Assembly: GCA_017627975.1 (NCBI GenBank)
Contig: JAGAFT010000119.1
Location: 1-27,191 of the forward strand
Reading direction: 5' to 3'
DNA length: 27,191 bases
From: Oscillospiraceae bacterium
GTDB taxonomy: Bacteria > Bacillota_A > Clostridia > Oscillospirales > Oscillospiraceae
Shown: piece after piece, positions 18,924 to 25,564 of the stretch
Position numbering within the stretch: the first letter of the stretch is position 1
How the letters are laid out: every line of letters starts with the position of its first letter
Position numbers and translations under genes: made by a program
Notes under the pieces: model-generated
The model's input: the letters and a program-made list of their open reading frames with translations, nothing else
What the model was told of the DNA's origin: nothing
Database searches by the model: none

Positions 18924-20240
18924 TCAATGCAGCCGGAACATGTTTCTCCAGCCCCGGATATCCACCGGCTCGAAGCGTTTTTTCAGTTCCTTCACCATGC
19001 GGTCCTTGTCGGTATTCTGGATATATATGTCACAGGCGCCCGGCTGGCTGCCGAACGTGATCCGTTTGCTCAGGTTCTGCTGCTCCATCAGAAGCTTCTG
19101 CATGTTCTCCTGGCTCGATTCCGCGGGCAGGATCTTGATGCAGAGCCAGTTGTCGTGCGACTGGGCCCGGTCATAGGTCACGCGGACCTTGGACGCCCAG
19201 GGCTGGCGATTCAGCTCTTCCATCACCCGGTGCAGCTTTTCCTCCTCATCCGCCAGGAGAAAGTACAGGATGTTCTGATCCATGATACCCGAGCGCGGGG
19301 CAAAGTTCCGGTACAGGGACGGGCGCTTCTGCTCATAGAGGGCGCGGATCGCCTCGTTTTTCATCTCTCCGTATCGAACGATCAGGATGTTGTGCTCCGT
19401 CTGATTGATGAAATACTCCACTTCCCTCTCATCCAGAAAGGCCGTCAGCTGCCGGACGGTCTCCGGTTCCAGGTACACCGCCCGTAGGATCTCCCGCTTT
19501 TTCATGTCGAACAGGATTGTTCCGTCTGCCGCGATCACCGGCAGCTTCAGTTCCACATCGGGAAGAAGCTCCCGCACCGTGGCCGGAGTCTGGATCGTCG
19601 ATACCGTGAACCGGCATCCGTCTTCGATCAGGCGGTTCAGTTCCACTTTGGAGTAGCCTGAAATCTTCTCCCCCACGCCGAAAATCGTATCCTGAATCCC
19701 TGAAACAAATAGTGTATCCGTATTTCTCAGCCGCGGCAGATGGCTTCGGTTCACGATCTCCGCCGCCACGACGCCTATTATGGTGTCCATGGTCCGGTGG
19801 AACACAAAGATATAGGGGTTCGCATCCCCAATGTGGTTGATGGTGATGGAGAGGAAGACAACCGATGAAAAGTACGCCATATCCTGGATTTTGAGCAGGA
19901 CCGTGGAATAGATCACCACCGCGGCAATCAGGCTGACGATGAGATAATGCACCATCTCGTCCGGGACGGTTTTTTCCCGGATATGCAGCGCGATCAAGAG
20001 GGTCAGAAGGCCCCAGGCCGCGCCGACAAAGGTGCCGATCACGCGTCGTCTGGCAACCGTGTGCATGCTGCGGTTGTACTGCTGCACACACTGCAGGGCC
20101 GCGATCGCCGAGTAGAAAGGCATCCCGTGCTTGCCGCGGATTTCATAGACCGCGAAACAAAGCAGCACCGCCGCCAGCGAGCGGAAGATCCGCTGTCCCG
20201 GCACGGGGATCGATTTTCCGGTTTTAAGCGTATGATTCAT
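18924..20240 (-). CDS. FUSC/aromatic acid exporter-type membrane protein fused to a HAD-like domain without catalytic residues
   Basis: 438 residues from ATG 20240 (ACAGGG upstream); the frame is open to 20354, but the promoter lies inside that extension. Residues 15-165 form about six membrane helices with PFYSAIAALQCVQQ and RVIGTFVGAAWG, the pattern of the ArAE/FUSC exporters. From about 175 the chain reads like a Cof-type HAD phosphatase: LFVSGIQDTIFGVGEKIS (177-194) stands where LDLDGT is expected, VIAADGTILFD (235-245) matches the VxxNGA segment, and ITFGSQPGACD (394-404) stands where GDxxxD is expected. The nucleophile and metal aspartates are absent, so this half is probably a regulatory or ligand-binding module. 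The exporter assignment is good; the HAD assignment is by pattern only. Confidence 0.8.
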   Translation of the reverse strand: MNHTLKTGKSIPVPGQRIFRSLAAVLLCFAVYEIRGKHGMPFYSAIAALQCVQQYNRSMHTVARRRVIGTFVGAAWGLLTLLIALHIREKTVPDEMVHYLIVSLIAAVVIYSTVLLKIQDMAYFSSVVFLSITINHIGDANPYIFVFHRTMDTIIGVVAAEIVNRSHLPRLRNTDTLFVSGIQDTIFGVGEKISGYSKVELNRLIEDGCRFTVSTIQTPATVRELLPDVELKLPVIAADGTILFDMKKREILRAVYLEPETVRQLTAFLDEREVEYFINQTEHNILIVRYGEMKNEAIRALYEQKRPSLYRNFAPRSGIMDQNILYFLLADEEEKLHRVMEELNRQPWASKVRVTYDRAQSHDNWLCIKILPAESSQENMQKLLMEQQNLSKRITFGSQPGACDIYIQNTDKDRMVKELKKRFEPVDIRGWRNMFRLH

Positions 20241-20286
20241 AGATGATTCCCTGTAACTCCTTCCGCACACATGCAATGTGATGGCC

Positions 20287-20315
20287 ATTGTAACAGATTC
20301 GCCGTTTCTTTTCAA
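20287..20315 (-). promoter_or_regulatory. Promoter of the FUSC-type gene
   Basis: Minus strand TTGAAA (20310-20315), 17-bp spacer, TACAAT (20287-20292), about 47 nt upstream of the start at 20240. Confidence 0.55.
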
Positions 20316-20388
20316 CGGAAGCTGCGTCTCTTTTCGGCGCTTTTCGGGAGTCATAGATGCAGGATCGGAATGCTTCTGAAAAAAGTTC

Positions 20389-20417
20389 TTGAATTCACCG
20401 GAAAGATATGGTATAGT
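20389..20417 (+). promoter_or_regulatory. tRNA promoter
   Basis: TTGAAT (20389-20394), 17-bp spacer, TATAGT (20412-20417), ending 11 nt before the tRNA. Confidence 0.7.
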
Positions 20418-20428
20418 AATTGAGCTCT

Positions 20429-20505
20429 GGAGGGTTAGCTCAGCTGGTTAGAGCGTCCGCCTCACACGCGGAAGGTCGACGGTTCAAGTCCGCCACTCTC
20501 CACCA
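20429..20505 (+). tRNA. tRNA-Val (anticodon CAC), CCA encoded
   Basis: A 77-nt cloverleaf. Acceptor stem GGAGGGT/ACTCTCC has one G-U pair. T8 and A9 are present, the D stem is GCTC/GAGC, the anticodon stem is TCCGC/GCGGA with loop CTCACAC (anticodon CAC, valine codon GUG), and the T loop is TTCAAGT. The T stem GACGG/CCGCC has one A-C mismatch. CCA is encoded. A promoter precedes it and a terminator follows directly. The gene lies at the border between the GC-rich chromosomal genes and the AT-richer defence region. Confidence 0.95.
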
Positions 20506-20511
20506 GGAAAT

Positions 20512-20544
20512 CCGCCTGATTCGCGATGAATCGGGCGGTTTTTT
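20512..20544 (+). terminator. tRNA terminator
   Basis: An 11-bp stem (20512-20522 with 20528-20538, one G-U pair), a 5-nt loop, and six T (20539-20544). Confidence 0.9.
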
Positions 20545-20656
20545 GTACTTTTTTTCGCTAAATGATCTGATTAAGCCTGATGGTACTTGAGTGACAATGA
20601 GTGATAAAACCAAATGTGCCGTCTTCGGTTGATCAGACGAAACCAGAGGTGATCAT

Positions 20657-20911
20657 GTGCAGGTAAACGAAATCTGGAGCATTTCCACTGAGCGAATCAG
20701 AACTTTTTTTCTGGAGCAGCACGATGTACAACACATGGAAAACGACTGTTTTGCCTTTGGTGAATGCAAGATCTGTATCATGACACTGCCACTGCGTCAG
20801 GTTGGACAATTTTATTTTCCTCAAACCAAAGTAAGTTTTTGCGGACCGGTAATGGATACGCAAAAGATCTATCAACGCTTTTTTCTTCAGTTTGTATCCG
20901 CCGGAGGGTAA
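20657..20911 (+). CDS. Small hypothetical protein with GTG start
   Basis: 84 residues, not recognised. The start is GTG at 20657 with AGAGGTGAT just upstream. The sequence has a balanced, folded-protein composition with many aromatics: IRTFFLEQHD, CKICIMTLPLRQVGQFYFPQ, VSFCGPVMDTQKIY and a final RRF-like FFLQFVSAGG. It has no membrane helix and no signal peptide; three cysteines are scattered. A competing minus-strand frame (20633-20956) has no RBS and looks like a shadow. No promoter is evident in 20545-20650, which otherwise holds nothing I can name. The hairpin at 20940-20980 could terminate it. Function unknown. Confidence 0.5.
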   Translation: MQVNEIWSISTERIRTFFLEQHDVQHMENDCFAFGECKICIMTLPLRQVGQFYFPQTKVSFCGPVMDTQKIYQRFFLQFVSAGG

Positions 20912-20939
20912 AGTGCCCTGCACCTGACGGGGAATCACA

Positions 20940-20980
20940 AAATCAGGCTGGATCACCGATCAGGTGATTCAGCCTGATTT
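20940..20980. terminator. Hairpin after the small ORF
   Basis: An 18-bp stem (20940-20957 with 20963-20980, one G-U pair) and a 5-nt loop. Flanks are AT-rich on both sides but without a clean U run, so it is a possible terminator or a repeat-associated palindrome. Confidence 0.5.
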
Positions 20981-20997
20981 GGTTTGTGGGGGGCGAA

Positions 20998-21060
20998 CAC
21001 AGAGAACCGTCCCCCTGACACAAAGCTAAGTCCCCGTGTCTTGCAGTCCCGTGTCTTTTT
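20998..21060. repeat. GAACCGTCCC/GTCCCCGTGTCTT dispersed repeat, copy 1
   Basis: Holds GAACCGTCCCC (21004-21014), CTGACAC, then AGCTAAGTCCCCGTGTCTT and a further TCCCGTGTCTT just before the end of the PIN gene. Closely related words recur at 21981-22120. The organisation (CCGTCCC and GTGTCTT words in several copies) suggests a REP-like non-coding repeat family. It is listed as a repeat because two copies are seen in the window. Confidence 0.6.
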
Positions 21061-21061
21061 A

Positions 21062-21481
21062 TTAGGATTCAACGTCTCTCAAGATCATGTCAAGCATCTG
21101 ACGCGGTGTAACGACAAACGGTCGTGAAGGGAAATGCTTTATATTCCCCGTAACGAGATATGCATCCTCCTCTTTCCGCTCTTCCATGACAACTTCATAA
21201 AATACTCTGTCCTTTGGATCTGGGAGTTCAATGTCCAGTTGAGCAGCATCAATCCGGATACCATTTTCAATGATCGCAGCCATCACGTCTTCGACGATCT
21301 CGTTCGGCAGACAGAATTTTGGCCTTGAGAGAACCTCACGATACTCTTTGATAATATCGTCATTCAGGACAGGAACAATCAGCCCGTCGAATGCGAGTTC
21401 CAAGATGTTTCCCGGTACTGAGTCCCACTTCAGCATTGCCGACACCAGTACATTGGTGTCAATCACAGCGAAATACTTCAT
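21062..21481 (-). CDS. PIN-domain toxin of a toxin-antitoxin pair
   Basis: 139 residues. The PIN nuclease fold is seen from VIDTNVLVSAML with Asp8, a Glu-rich KEYREVLSRPKF segment (45-56), DPKDRVFYEVV (88-98) with Asp91, and DAYLVTGNIKHFP (106-118) with Asp106. These acidic residues form the Mg-dependent RNase site in this family, usually acting on tRNA or mRNA. It matches the putative toxin, PIN family. The start is 7 nt after the stop of the RelB/DinJ-like gene, so they form an operon with the antitoxin first. It appears intact. Confidence 0.88.
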   Translation of the reverse strand: MKYFAVIDTNVLVSAMLKWDSVPGNILELAFDGLIVPVLNDDIIKEYREVLSRPKFCLPNEIVEDVMAAIIENGIRIDAAQLDIELPDPKDRVFYEVVMEERKEEDAYLVTGNIKHFPSRPFVVTPRQMLDMILRDVES

Positions 21482-21488
21482 GGGTCTC

Positions 21489-21770
21489 TTACTTTCTCAC
21501 TTCCGCGATTTCGGCATTGATTTCGTCCAAGCTCATCTCAGAAATGCCGTTTTCGAACGCTATTCTACTTGCAGCCTTCATCGCCCGGATTCCTTTGTTT
21601 TCTGTGCCGGTATCCAGCTTCATGCTGAAAGGAATACCGTTTTCCTGAATCAATCTGGAAATACACATCCGCATATAGGTAGGCAAATCGATGCCCAACA
21701 ATTCGCAGATCTGCGTCGCCTTGATTTTGTTCGTATCCTCTGTACGAAACTGAACCAATGTACTCGCCAT
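21489..21770 (-). CDS. RelB/DinJ-family antitoxin
   Basis: 93 residues. The N-terminal part (about 1-50) is a ribbon-helix-helix: STLVQFRTEDTNKIKATQI, then LLGIDLPTYMRMCISRLIQE. It is followed by NGIPFSMKL, the short motif that marks RelB/DinJ proteins. The C-terminal acidic segment (about 75-93) would wrap the toxin. RelB/DinJ antitoxins usually partner RelE/YafQ mRNA interferases; here the partner is a PIN nuclease. A good RBS (AAAGGGG) and a consensus promoter with a palindrome lie directly upstream, which fits autorepression. Confidence 0.87.
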   Translation of the reverse strand: MASTLVQFRTEDTNKIKATQICELLGIDLPTYMRMCISRLIQENGIPFSMKLDTGTENKGIRAMKAASRIAFENGISEMSLDEINAEIAEVRK

Positions 21771-21795
21771 TCACATCAGCCCCTTTCTGATGTTT

Positions 21796-21836
21796 ATTAT
21801 ACTCTACTCTGTAATCATTTGCAAGCATTTGATTAC
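21796..21836 (-). promoter_or_regulatory. Promoter and 26-bp palindromic operator of the RelB/PIN operon
   Basis: Minus strand TTGCAA (21819-21824), 17-bp spacer and TATAAT (21796-21801). The -35 box lies inside an imperfect palindrome at 21811-21836 with arms GTAATCA and TGATTAC around TTGCAAGCA. The ribbon-helix-helix antitoxin, alone or with toxin, is the likely ligand; binding would hide the -35 box. Confidence 0.7.
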
Positions 21837-21882
21837 GTATCATTCTGGAGACATAAAAACGCCAGCGCGCAGAAGAAATAAT

Positions 21883-21960
21883 AAAGTGAAAAGTGCAAAG
21901 TGGAATGATGGGGCGCTGGGGTGATGTTCAATGCTCAATGTTCAATGAGAAATGAGAAAT
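21883..21960. repeat. Degenerate 7-bp tandem repeats
   Basis: Two blocks with a 7-bp period. The first is AAAGTGA, AAAGTGC, AAAGTGG (21883-21903) followed by AATGATG. The second is GTTCAAT, GCTCAAT, GTTCAAT, GAGAAAT, GAGAAAT (21926-21960). No coding potential. Confidence 0.7.
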
Positions 21961-21980
21961 GGGGGCGGCGGGAGCTTTGC

Positions 21981-22120
21981 TGCTGCCCGGGGACAGACAA
22001 AAGCTACGTCCCCGCGTCTTCGCACAAGACGAAAGAACCGTCCCCGTGTCTTGGCCCGTGTCTTGCGGAGCGGCAAAATGTGTCGGAGAACCGTCCCAAT
22101 GGCGCACTCCCCTGACACAC
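21981..22120. repeat. GAACCGTCCC/GTCCCCGTGTCTT dispersed repeat, copy 2
   Basis: This stretch holds AAGCTACGTCCCCGCGTCTT, GAACCGTCCCCGTGTCTTG (22035-22053), CCCGTGTCTTG (22055-22065), GAGAACCGTCCCA (22086-22098) and CCCCTGACACACC (22109-22121). It shares word order with copy 1, with extra units, so it looks like several fused units. It runs up to the stop of the HTH gene at 22121. Together with the heptamer repeats it fills the roughly 350-bp gap 21771-22120, where I see no gene. Confidence 0.6.
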
Positions 22121-22390
22121 CTAAACGATTCTGATTTCCAGTCTTTTCCCAAGTCCGCTGGCAATACGCTTCATGGTTTTCAACGAAGGATTCGCATTGC
22201 CGTTTTCAATGCGACTGATATCAGACCGATCTATGCCCGTCAGATCCGCAAGTCCCTGCTGGGAAAGCGACAGTTCCTCGCGACAGGCGAGCATATCACG
22301 AATAAACTGATACTCCGGTTCCAGCGCATCATACTCCGCTTTCACTTTGGGATCGCTCAAAAGCTGTTTCTTCAGTTCCGTATAATTCAT
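22121..22390 (-). CDS. higA: XRE-family antitoxin, HigA-like
   Basis: 89 residues. A helix-turn-helix lies at about 32-65: REELSLSQQGLADLTGIDRS and DISRIENGNANPSLKTMKRIA, typical of the Xre/Cro fold. The N-terminal 30 residues (LLSDPKVKAEYDALEPEYQFI) match the HigA-type antitoxins that follow a HigB toxin. The start overlaps the stop of the toxin remnant by 4 nt (ATGA), the order toxin then antitoxin being the HigBA hallmark. It should still bind the operator at 22570-22587 and repress its own operon. Confidence 0.88.
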   Translation of the reverse strand: MNYTELKKQLLSDPKVKAEYDALEPEYQFIRDMLACREELSLSQQGLADLTGIDRSDISRIENGNANPSLKTMKRIASGLGKRLEIRIV

Positions 22391-22533
22391 TTTGCATTCC
22401 TCCTCAACCAGTCAGCCCGGTACTCTTTTGCACGAAGAATTTTCGCTTTCATCTTGGGTGACAGACAATCAAGAAATTCCATGAAAGGAATGCTGCCATT
22501 TTCCCTTTCATATACCACGATTTCAAAGGCCAT
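22387..22533 (-). pseudogene. HigB/RelE-like toxin with internal in-frame deletion
   Basis: 48 residues, 22387-22533, from an ATG after GGGAGAAGCAGG. The start MAFEIVVYERENG and IPFMEFLDCLSPKMKAKILR match the N-terminus of HigB/phage-derived Gp49-like toxins, and AKEYRADWLRRNAK matches their very C-terminus. The family has about 110-115 residues, so about 60 residues from the catalytic beta-sheet are missing; the frame is retained. The remnant should be non-toxic. Both promoter and antitoxin are intact. The join is near residue 34-35. Family termini are recalled, not searched. Confidence 0.75.
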
Positions 22534-22564
22534 CCTGCTTCTCCCAATCTTTTTTCACGATATC

Positions 22565-22593
22565 ATTATAGTGGGATAAATCCCACTTGTCAA
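22565..22593 (-). promoter_or_regulatory. Consensus promoter with spacer operator for the higB-higA operon
   Basis: Minus strand TTGACA (22588-22593), 17-bp spacer and TATAAT (22565-22570), a perfect consensus. A perfect 18-bp palindrome AGTGGGAT-AA-ATCCCACT (22570-22587) fills the spacer, a clear operator for the antitoxin. Confidence 0.85.
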
Positions 22594-22625
22594 CCTGTAT
22601 TTTTAGATGCCTAAGGCCTAAGAGT

Positions 22626-24086
22626 TTATTTCAGTTTCCCGCACAGGGGCAGGAGCTCCTCCAGCCGGGCAACAATGCGCTTCTGCTCCGCAAACGGTGG
22701 GAGGGGGAAAATAAAGCGTTTCAGTTTTTCCGCATTTATGTTTGACTGACCAATTGCATCGCTTCTCACAGTTTGGCAATATGTCCAATAGTACTGTGAT
22801 TGCATAACAAAGTTCAAATAGTCTGAATCGAGCAAAACCGGAGTAACGCGTACTAAATAACCTGCATAGATAGCAGGCATTTCACCTTTATAAATAGCAG
22901 TTTTTCCAACTAACTCTTTGCTATTGGTACGATTAAACAGCAAATCATTAACGGTTAAAGGGTATTTATCTATCTCAGCATCATCTGAAGTATAAACCAG
23001 TTTATCATAAACAATTCTGCCATTCTGGATATTACCCATTCTTAAAACAGGTATTTTTCCAGAAGGTGAGGATTTCTGAGAAGATCCATACTGGATATTC
23101 ATACATACAGCTCCTACCATCACCCATTTCCAGGTCTCGGGGATGTCAAAGGGGATTTCTTCTTCTGTGATTTCCGGCAGGGGCTTTTCTTTTTTAATCT
23201 TCCCCGCTTTGATGAGGGCCTGTTTTCCCTTTTGGATCTGCTGATACAGTTCTTCGCCGGTGCCTTCTTCGGGGCGCTGTTCGACGAGTTTGCCCTGAAT
23301 AGCCATCTGGAGTATGGACTTCTGCATATCGCCAGGGAAACGCTTATTGAACTCCTCCAGGCGGGTCCAGGCCTTTTCATAGCGGTCGACCAGGGGCAGG
23401 AGTTCTTCGATTTTGGCGACGATGCGCTTCTGCTCGGCGAGGGGTGGGAGAGGAAGCCACATCGCATAAAGCGAATTTTGCACCAAATGCTTTATTGTCA
23501 TTCCCTTGCTATATTCGTCCAGTATTCCAATTCCCTTGTAACATTCAATGACGAACCTAAAATAGGTCGAAAGGATCCCTCTATAAAATCGAACCCTATG
23601 AAGGGCATTTTGGTAGTACATCTCCCCGTCGGAATCCCATATTGCGGATCTCCCTACGTCACCGCCCTCGCATATCAGTAAATCTCCACGTTTGAGGCGA
23701 TATTTGACTTTATCGTCTTCGGTGAATTTTGCTGTCTTAACTGTTTCTAAGGAAATACCATCCCAATAAACATTGATACTACACAGGTATTGGCACAGCT
23801 CTCCCGTATTCTTGGCTTTGTCCAATGTTTTCCCAAGGCTACTTTCTGCAATCTGATTGAGGTGCACCCACTTCCAGCTATCGGGGATCTCAAACGGCAG
23901 CTCCTCCTCTGTAATCTCGGGCAGGGGCTTTTCTTTTTTGATCTTCCCTGCCCTGATCAGGGCCTGCTTTTCCTTCTGGATCTCCCGAAACAGTTCTTCG
24001 CCGGTGCCCTCTTCCGGGCGCTGTTCGACCAGCTCCCCCTGGATGGCAAGCTGAAGAATGCTGTTTTTCAGTTCCTGAGGCGTCAT
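22626..24086 (-). CDS. hsdS: Type I restriction-modification specificity subunit
   Basis: 486 residues with two target recognition domains (about 65-215 and 330-465), each preceded by nearly identical linkers (VEQRPEEGTGEEL, KIKKEKPLPEITEEE, W/KWV) and followed by PLPP(L/F)AEQKRIVA and EELLPL. The linkers are the conserved dimer/scaffold regions of HsdS, the variable domains each read one half of the bipartite target. The start overlaps the hsdM stop by 4 nt. The variable domains are visibly more AT-rich than the linkers, a usual sign of domain exchange. The C-terminus ends soon after the second repeat (LLPLCGKLK), which is normal for the family. The target sequence cannot be predicted. Confidence 0.95.
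   Translation of the reverse strand: MTPQELKNSILQLAIQGELVEQRPEEGTGEELFREIQKEKQALIRAGKIKKEKPLPEITEEELPFEIPDSWKWVHLNQIAESSLGKTLDKAKNTGELCQYLCSINVYWDGISLETVKTAKFTEDDKVKYRLKRGDLLICEGGDVGRSAIWDSDGEMYYQNALHRVRFYRGILSTYFRFVIECYKGIGILDEYSKGMTIKHLVQNSLYAMWLPLPPLAEQKRIVAKIEELLPLVDRYEKAWTRLEEFNKRFPGDMQKSILQMAIQGKLVEQRPEEGTGEELYQQIQKGKQALIKAGKIKKEKPLPEITEEEIPFDIPETWKWVMVGAVCMNIQYGSSQKSSPSGKIPVLRMGNIQNGRIVYDKLVYTSDDAEIDKYPLTVNDLLFNRTNSKELVGKTAIYKGEMPAIYAGYLVRVTPVLLDSDYLNFVMQSQYYWTYCQTVRSDAIGQSNINAEKLKRFIFPLPPFAEQKRIVARLEELLPLCGKLK
23149..24061. repeat. Direct repeat pair inside hsdS
   Basis: Two diverged direct copies (about 23149-23330 and 23905-24061) encode the conserved linkers. Exact matches include a 20-bp word at 23176-23195 and 23920-23939 (GGCAGGGGCTTTTC...) and a 19-bp word at 23246-23264 and 23990-24008 (ACAGTTCTTCGCCGGTGCC). 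Recombination between the copies could delete one recognition domain or exchange it with another hsdS copy. Confidence 0.85.
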
Positions 24087-25558
24087 AGGGACACGCCTCC
24101 CAGCTTTTCGGTGATCTCGGCCAGGACCCGGTCGATCTCGGCGTTCAGGGAGGCACGCTCCTCCTGGTAGCGGTGGATCAGGTCCAAAGGATCAAGAATC
24201 TCTTCCTCCTCATGGGGGAAGCCGCACTGGTCCAGATTATAGCCCAGATCCACGGAGAGCTCTTCGGCGGTGTAGCAGCGGGCCTTGTCAAAGCCATCCA
24301 CATTCAGGGGCTTGCGGTCATTCCACCATTCCACCACGGGGTCAAAATGCTCGAGCTTCATGGGTTTGGTCTTGGAAAAATGCTTATAGCCCTCGGGCAT
24401 GTCCAGACGGTAGAACCAGGTTTCCTTCGTGGGGCCGGTACGGTCGAAGAAGAGAATGTTCGTGGTGATGGAGGTATAGGGTGAAAAGACACTGCCGGGC
24501 ATTCGGACGACGGTATGAAGATTGAACTCCGAGAGGAGCTTCTTCTTGATGTTGAGCTTGGCATTGTCGGTGCCGAAGAGGAAGCCGTCCGGGAGAATCA
24601 CCGCGGCGCGGCCGCCCTGCTTCAGGCGATACATGATGACGGACATGAAGAGGTCGGCGGTCTCGGAGCTGGCCAGATCCGCCGGGAAGTGATTCTTGAC
24701 CTCGGCCTTTTCGCTTCCACCATAAGGGGGATTCATCAAAACCACGTCGAAGGCGTCGTCCTCGGTATAGTCCAGGACATCCTTGAGGAGGGAGTTGTCG
24801 TGATAGACCCGGGGGACGTCCACCCCGTGGAGCAACATGTTGGTGATGCAGAGCATGTAGGGAAACTGCTTCTTCTCGATGCCGTAGATGGAGCTGCCGA
24901 AGGCCTCGCGGTCGCCGGTGGTCTCGACGTTCTTCTCCAGCTCCTTGAGCCAGCTGGTGAGGAAGCCGCCGGTGCCACAGGCAAAGTCCGCCATGGTCTC
25001 GCCGATGCGGGGTCGGATCATGCGGGCCATGAAGTCGGTCACGGCGCGGGGCGTATAGAACTCACCGGCGGAGCCGGCACTCTGCAGCTCCTTGAGAATG
25101 GTCTCGTAGATCTCGCCGAAGGCGTGGCTCTCCTCATAGTCGGAGAGGTCCAGCTCGTCGATGACGCTTATTACCTGGCGCAGCAGGACGCCGTCCTTCA
25201 TGTAGTTGTTGGCATCGGAGAAGGTGGACTGGACAATCGCCTTGCGGATCGGCGTGGTGGCGTCCACCGGAAGGCGCTTCAGGGTCGGGAAAAGCGTGTT
25301 GTTCACAAAGTCCAGGAGGGCATCGCCGGTCAGGCCCTTCCCTGTCGGGTCATGGGCCCAGGTGCTCCAGCGGCAAGGTTCGGGTATGATGGAGACATAG
25401 TCGTCCTCCTCAAACTCCCAGTCCTGCTCCTTGGCGTCATAAACCTTCAGAAAGAGAAGCCAGGCAATCTGCTCCAGGCGCTGGGCATCGCCGTTGATGC
25501 CGGCGTCGTTGCGCATGATGTCGCGCAGTCGTTTTACAAATCCGGAAAGATTGGCCAT
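24083..25558 (-). CDS. hsdM: Type I restriction-modification DNA methyltransferase subunit
   Basis: 491 residues. An N-terminal helical domain (about 1-150, N12-type) is followed by the AdoMet fold: motif I DFACGTGG at 191-198 and motif IV NPPYG at 276-280, which marks an N6-adenine methyltransferase. GEFYTPR at 165-171 is the family signature just before the catalytic domain. The C-terminal part ends with a coiled coil typical for contact with HsdS. It needs HsdS for target choice and protects the host DNA. It is 6 nt downstream of hsdR and overlaps hsdS by 4 nt, so all three form one operon. Confidence 0.96.
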   Translation of the reverse strand: MANLSGFVKRLRDIMRNDAGINGDAQRLEQIAWLLFLKVYDAKEQDWEFEEDDYVSIIPEPCRWSTWAHDPTGKGLTGDALLDFVNNTLFPTLKRLPVDATTPIRKAIVQSTFSDANNYMKDGVLLRQVISVIDELDLSDYEESHAFGEIYETILKELQSAGSAGEFYTPRAVTDFMARMIRPRIGETMADFACGTGGFLTSWLKELEKNVETTGDREAFGSSIYGIEKKQFPYMLCITNMLLHGVDVPRVYHDNSLLKDVLDYTEDDAFDVVLMNPPYGGSEKAEVKNHFPADLASSETADLFMSVIMYRLKQGGRAAVILPDGFLFGTDNAKLNIKKKLLSEFNLHTVVRMPGSVFSPYTSITTNILFFDRTGPTKETWFYRLDMPEGYKHFSKTKPMKLEHFDPVVEWWNDRKPLNVDGFDKARCYTAEELSVDLGYNLDQCGFPHEEEEILDPLDLIHRYQEERASLNAEIDRVLAEITEKLGGVSL

Positions 25559-25564
25559 TGTACG

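Noticed and set aside
20633..20956. Minus-strand 107-codon frame opposite the small ORF
   Set aside because: No RBS, and the plus-strand frame has a better start site and more protein-like composition.
20998..22120. CRISPR-like array suggested by the recurring GTCCCCGTGTCTT words
   Set aside because: The words vary, spacing is irregular and there are no cas genes; a dispersed repeat family fits better.
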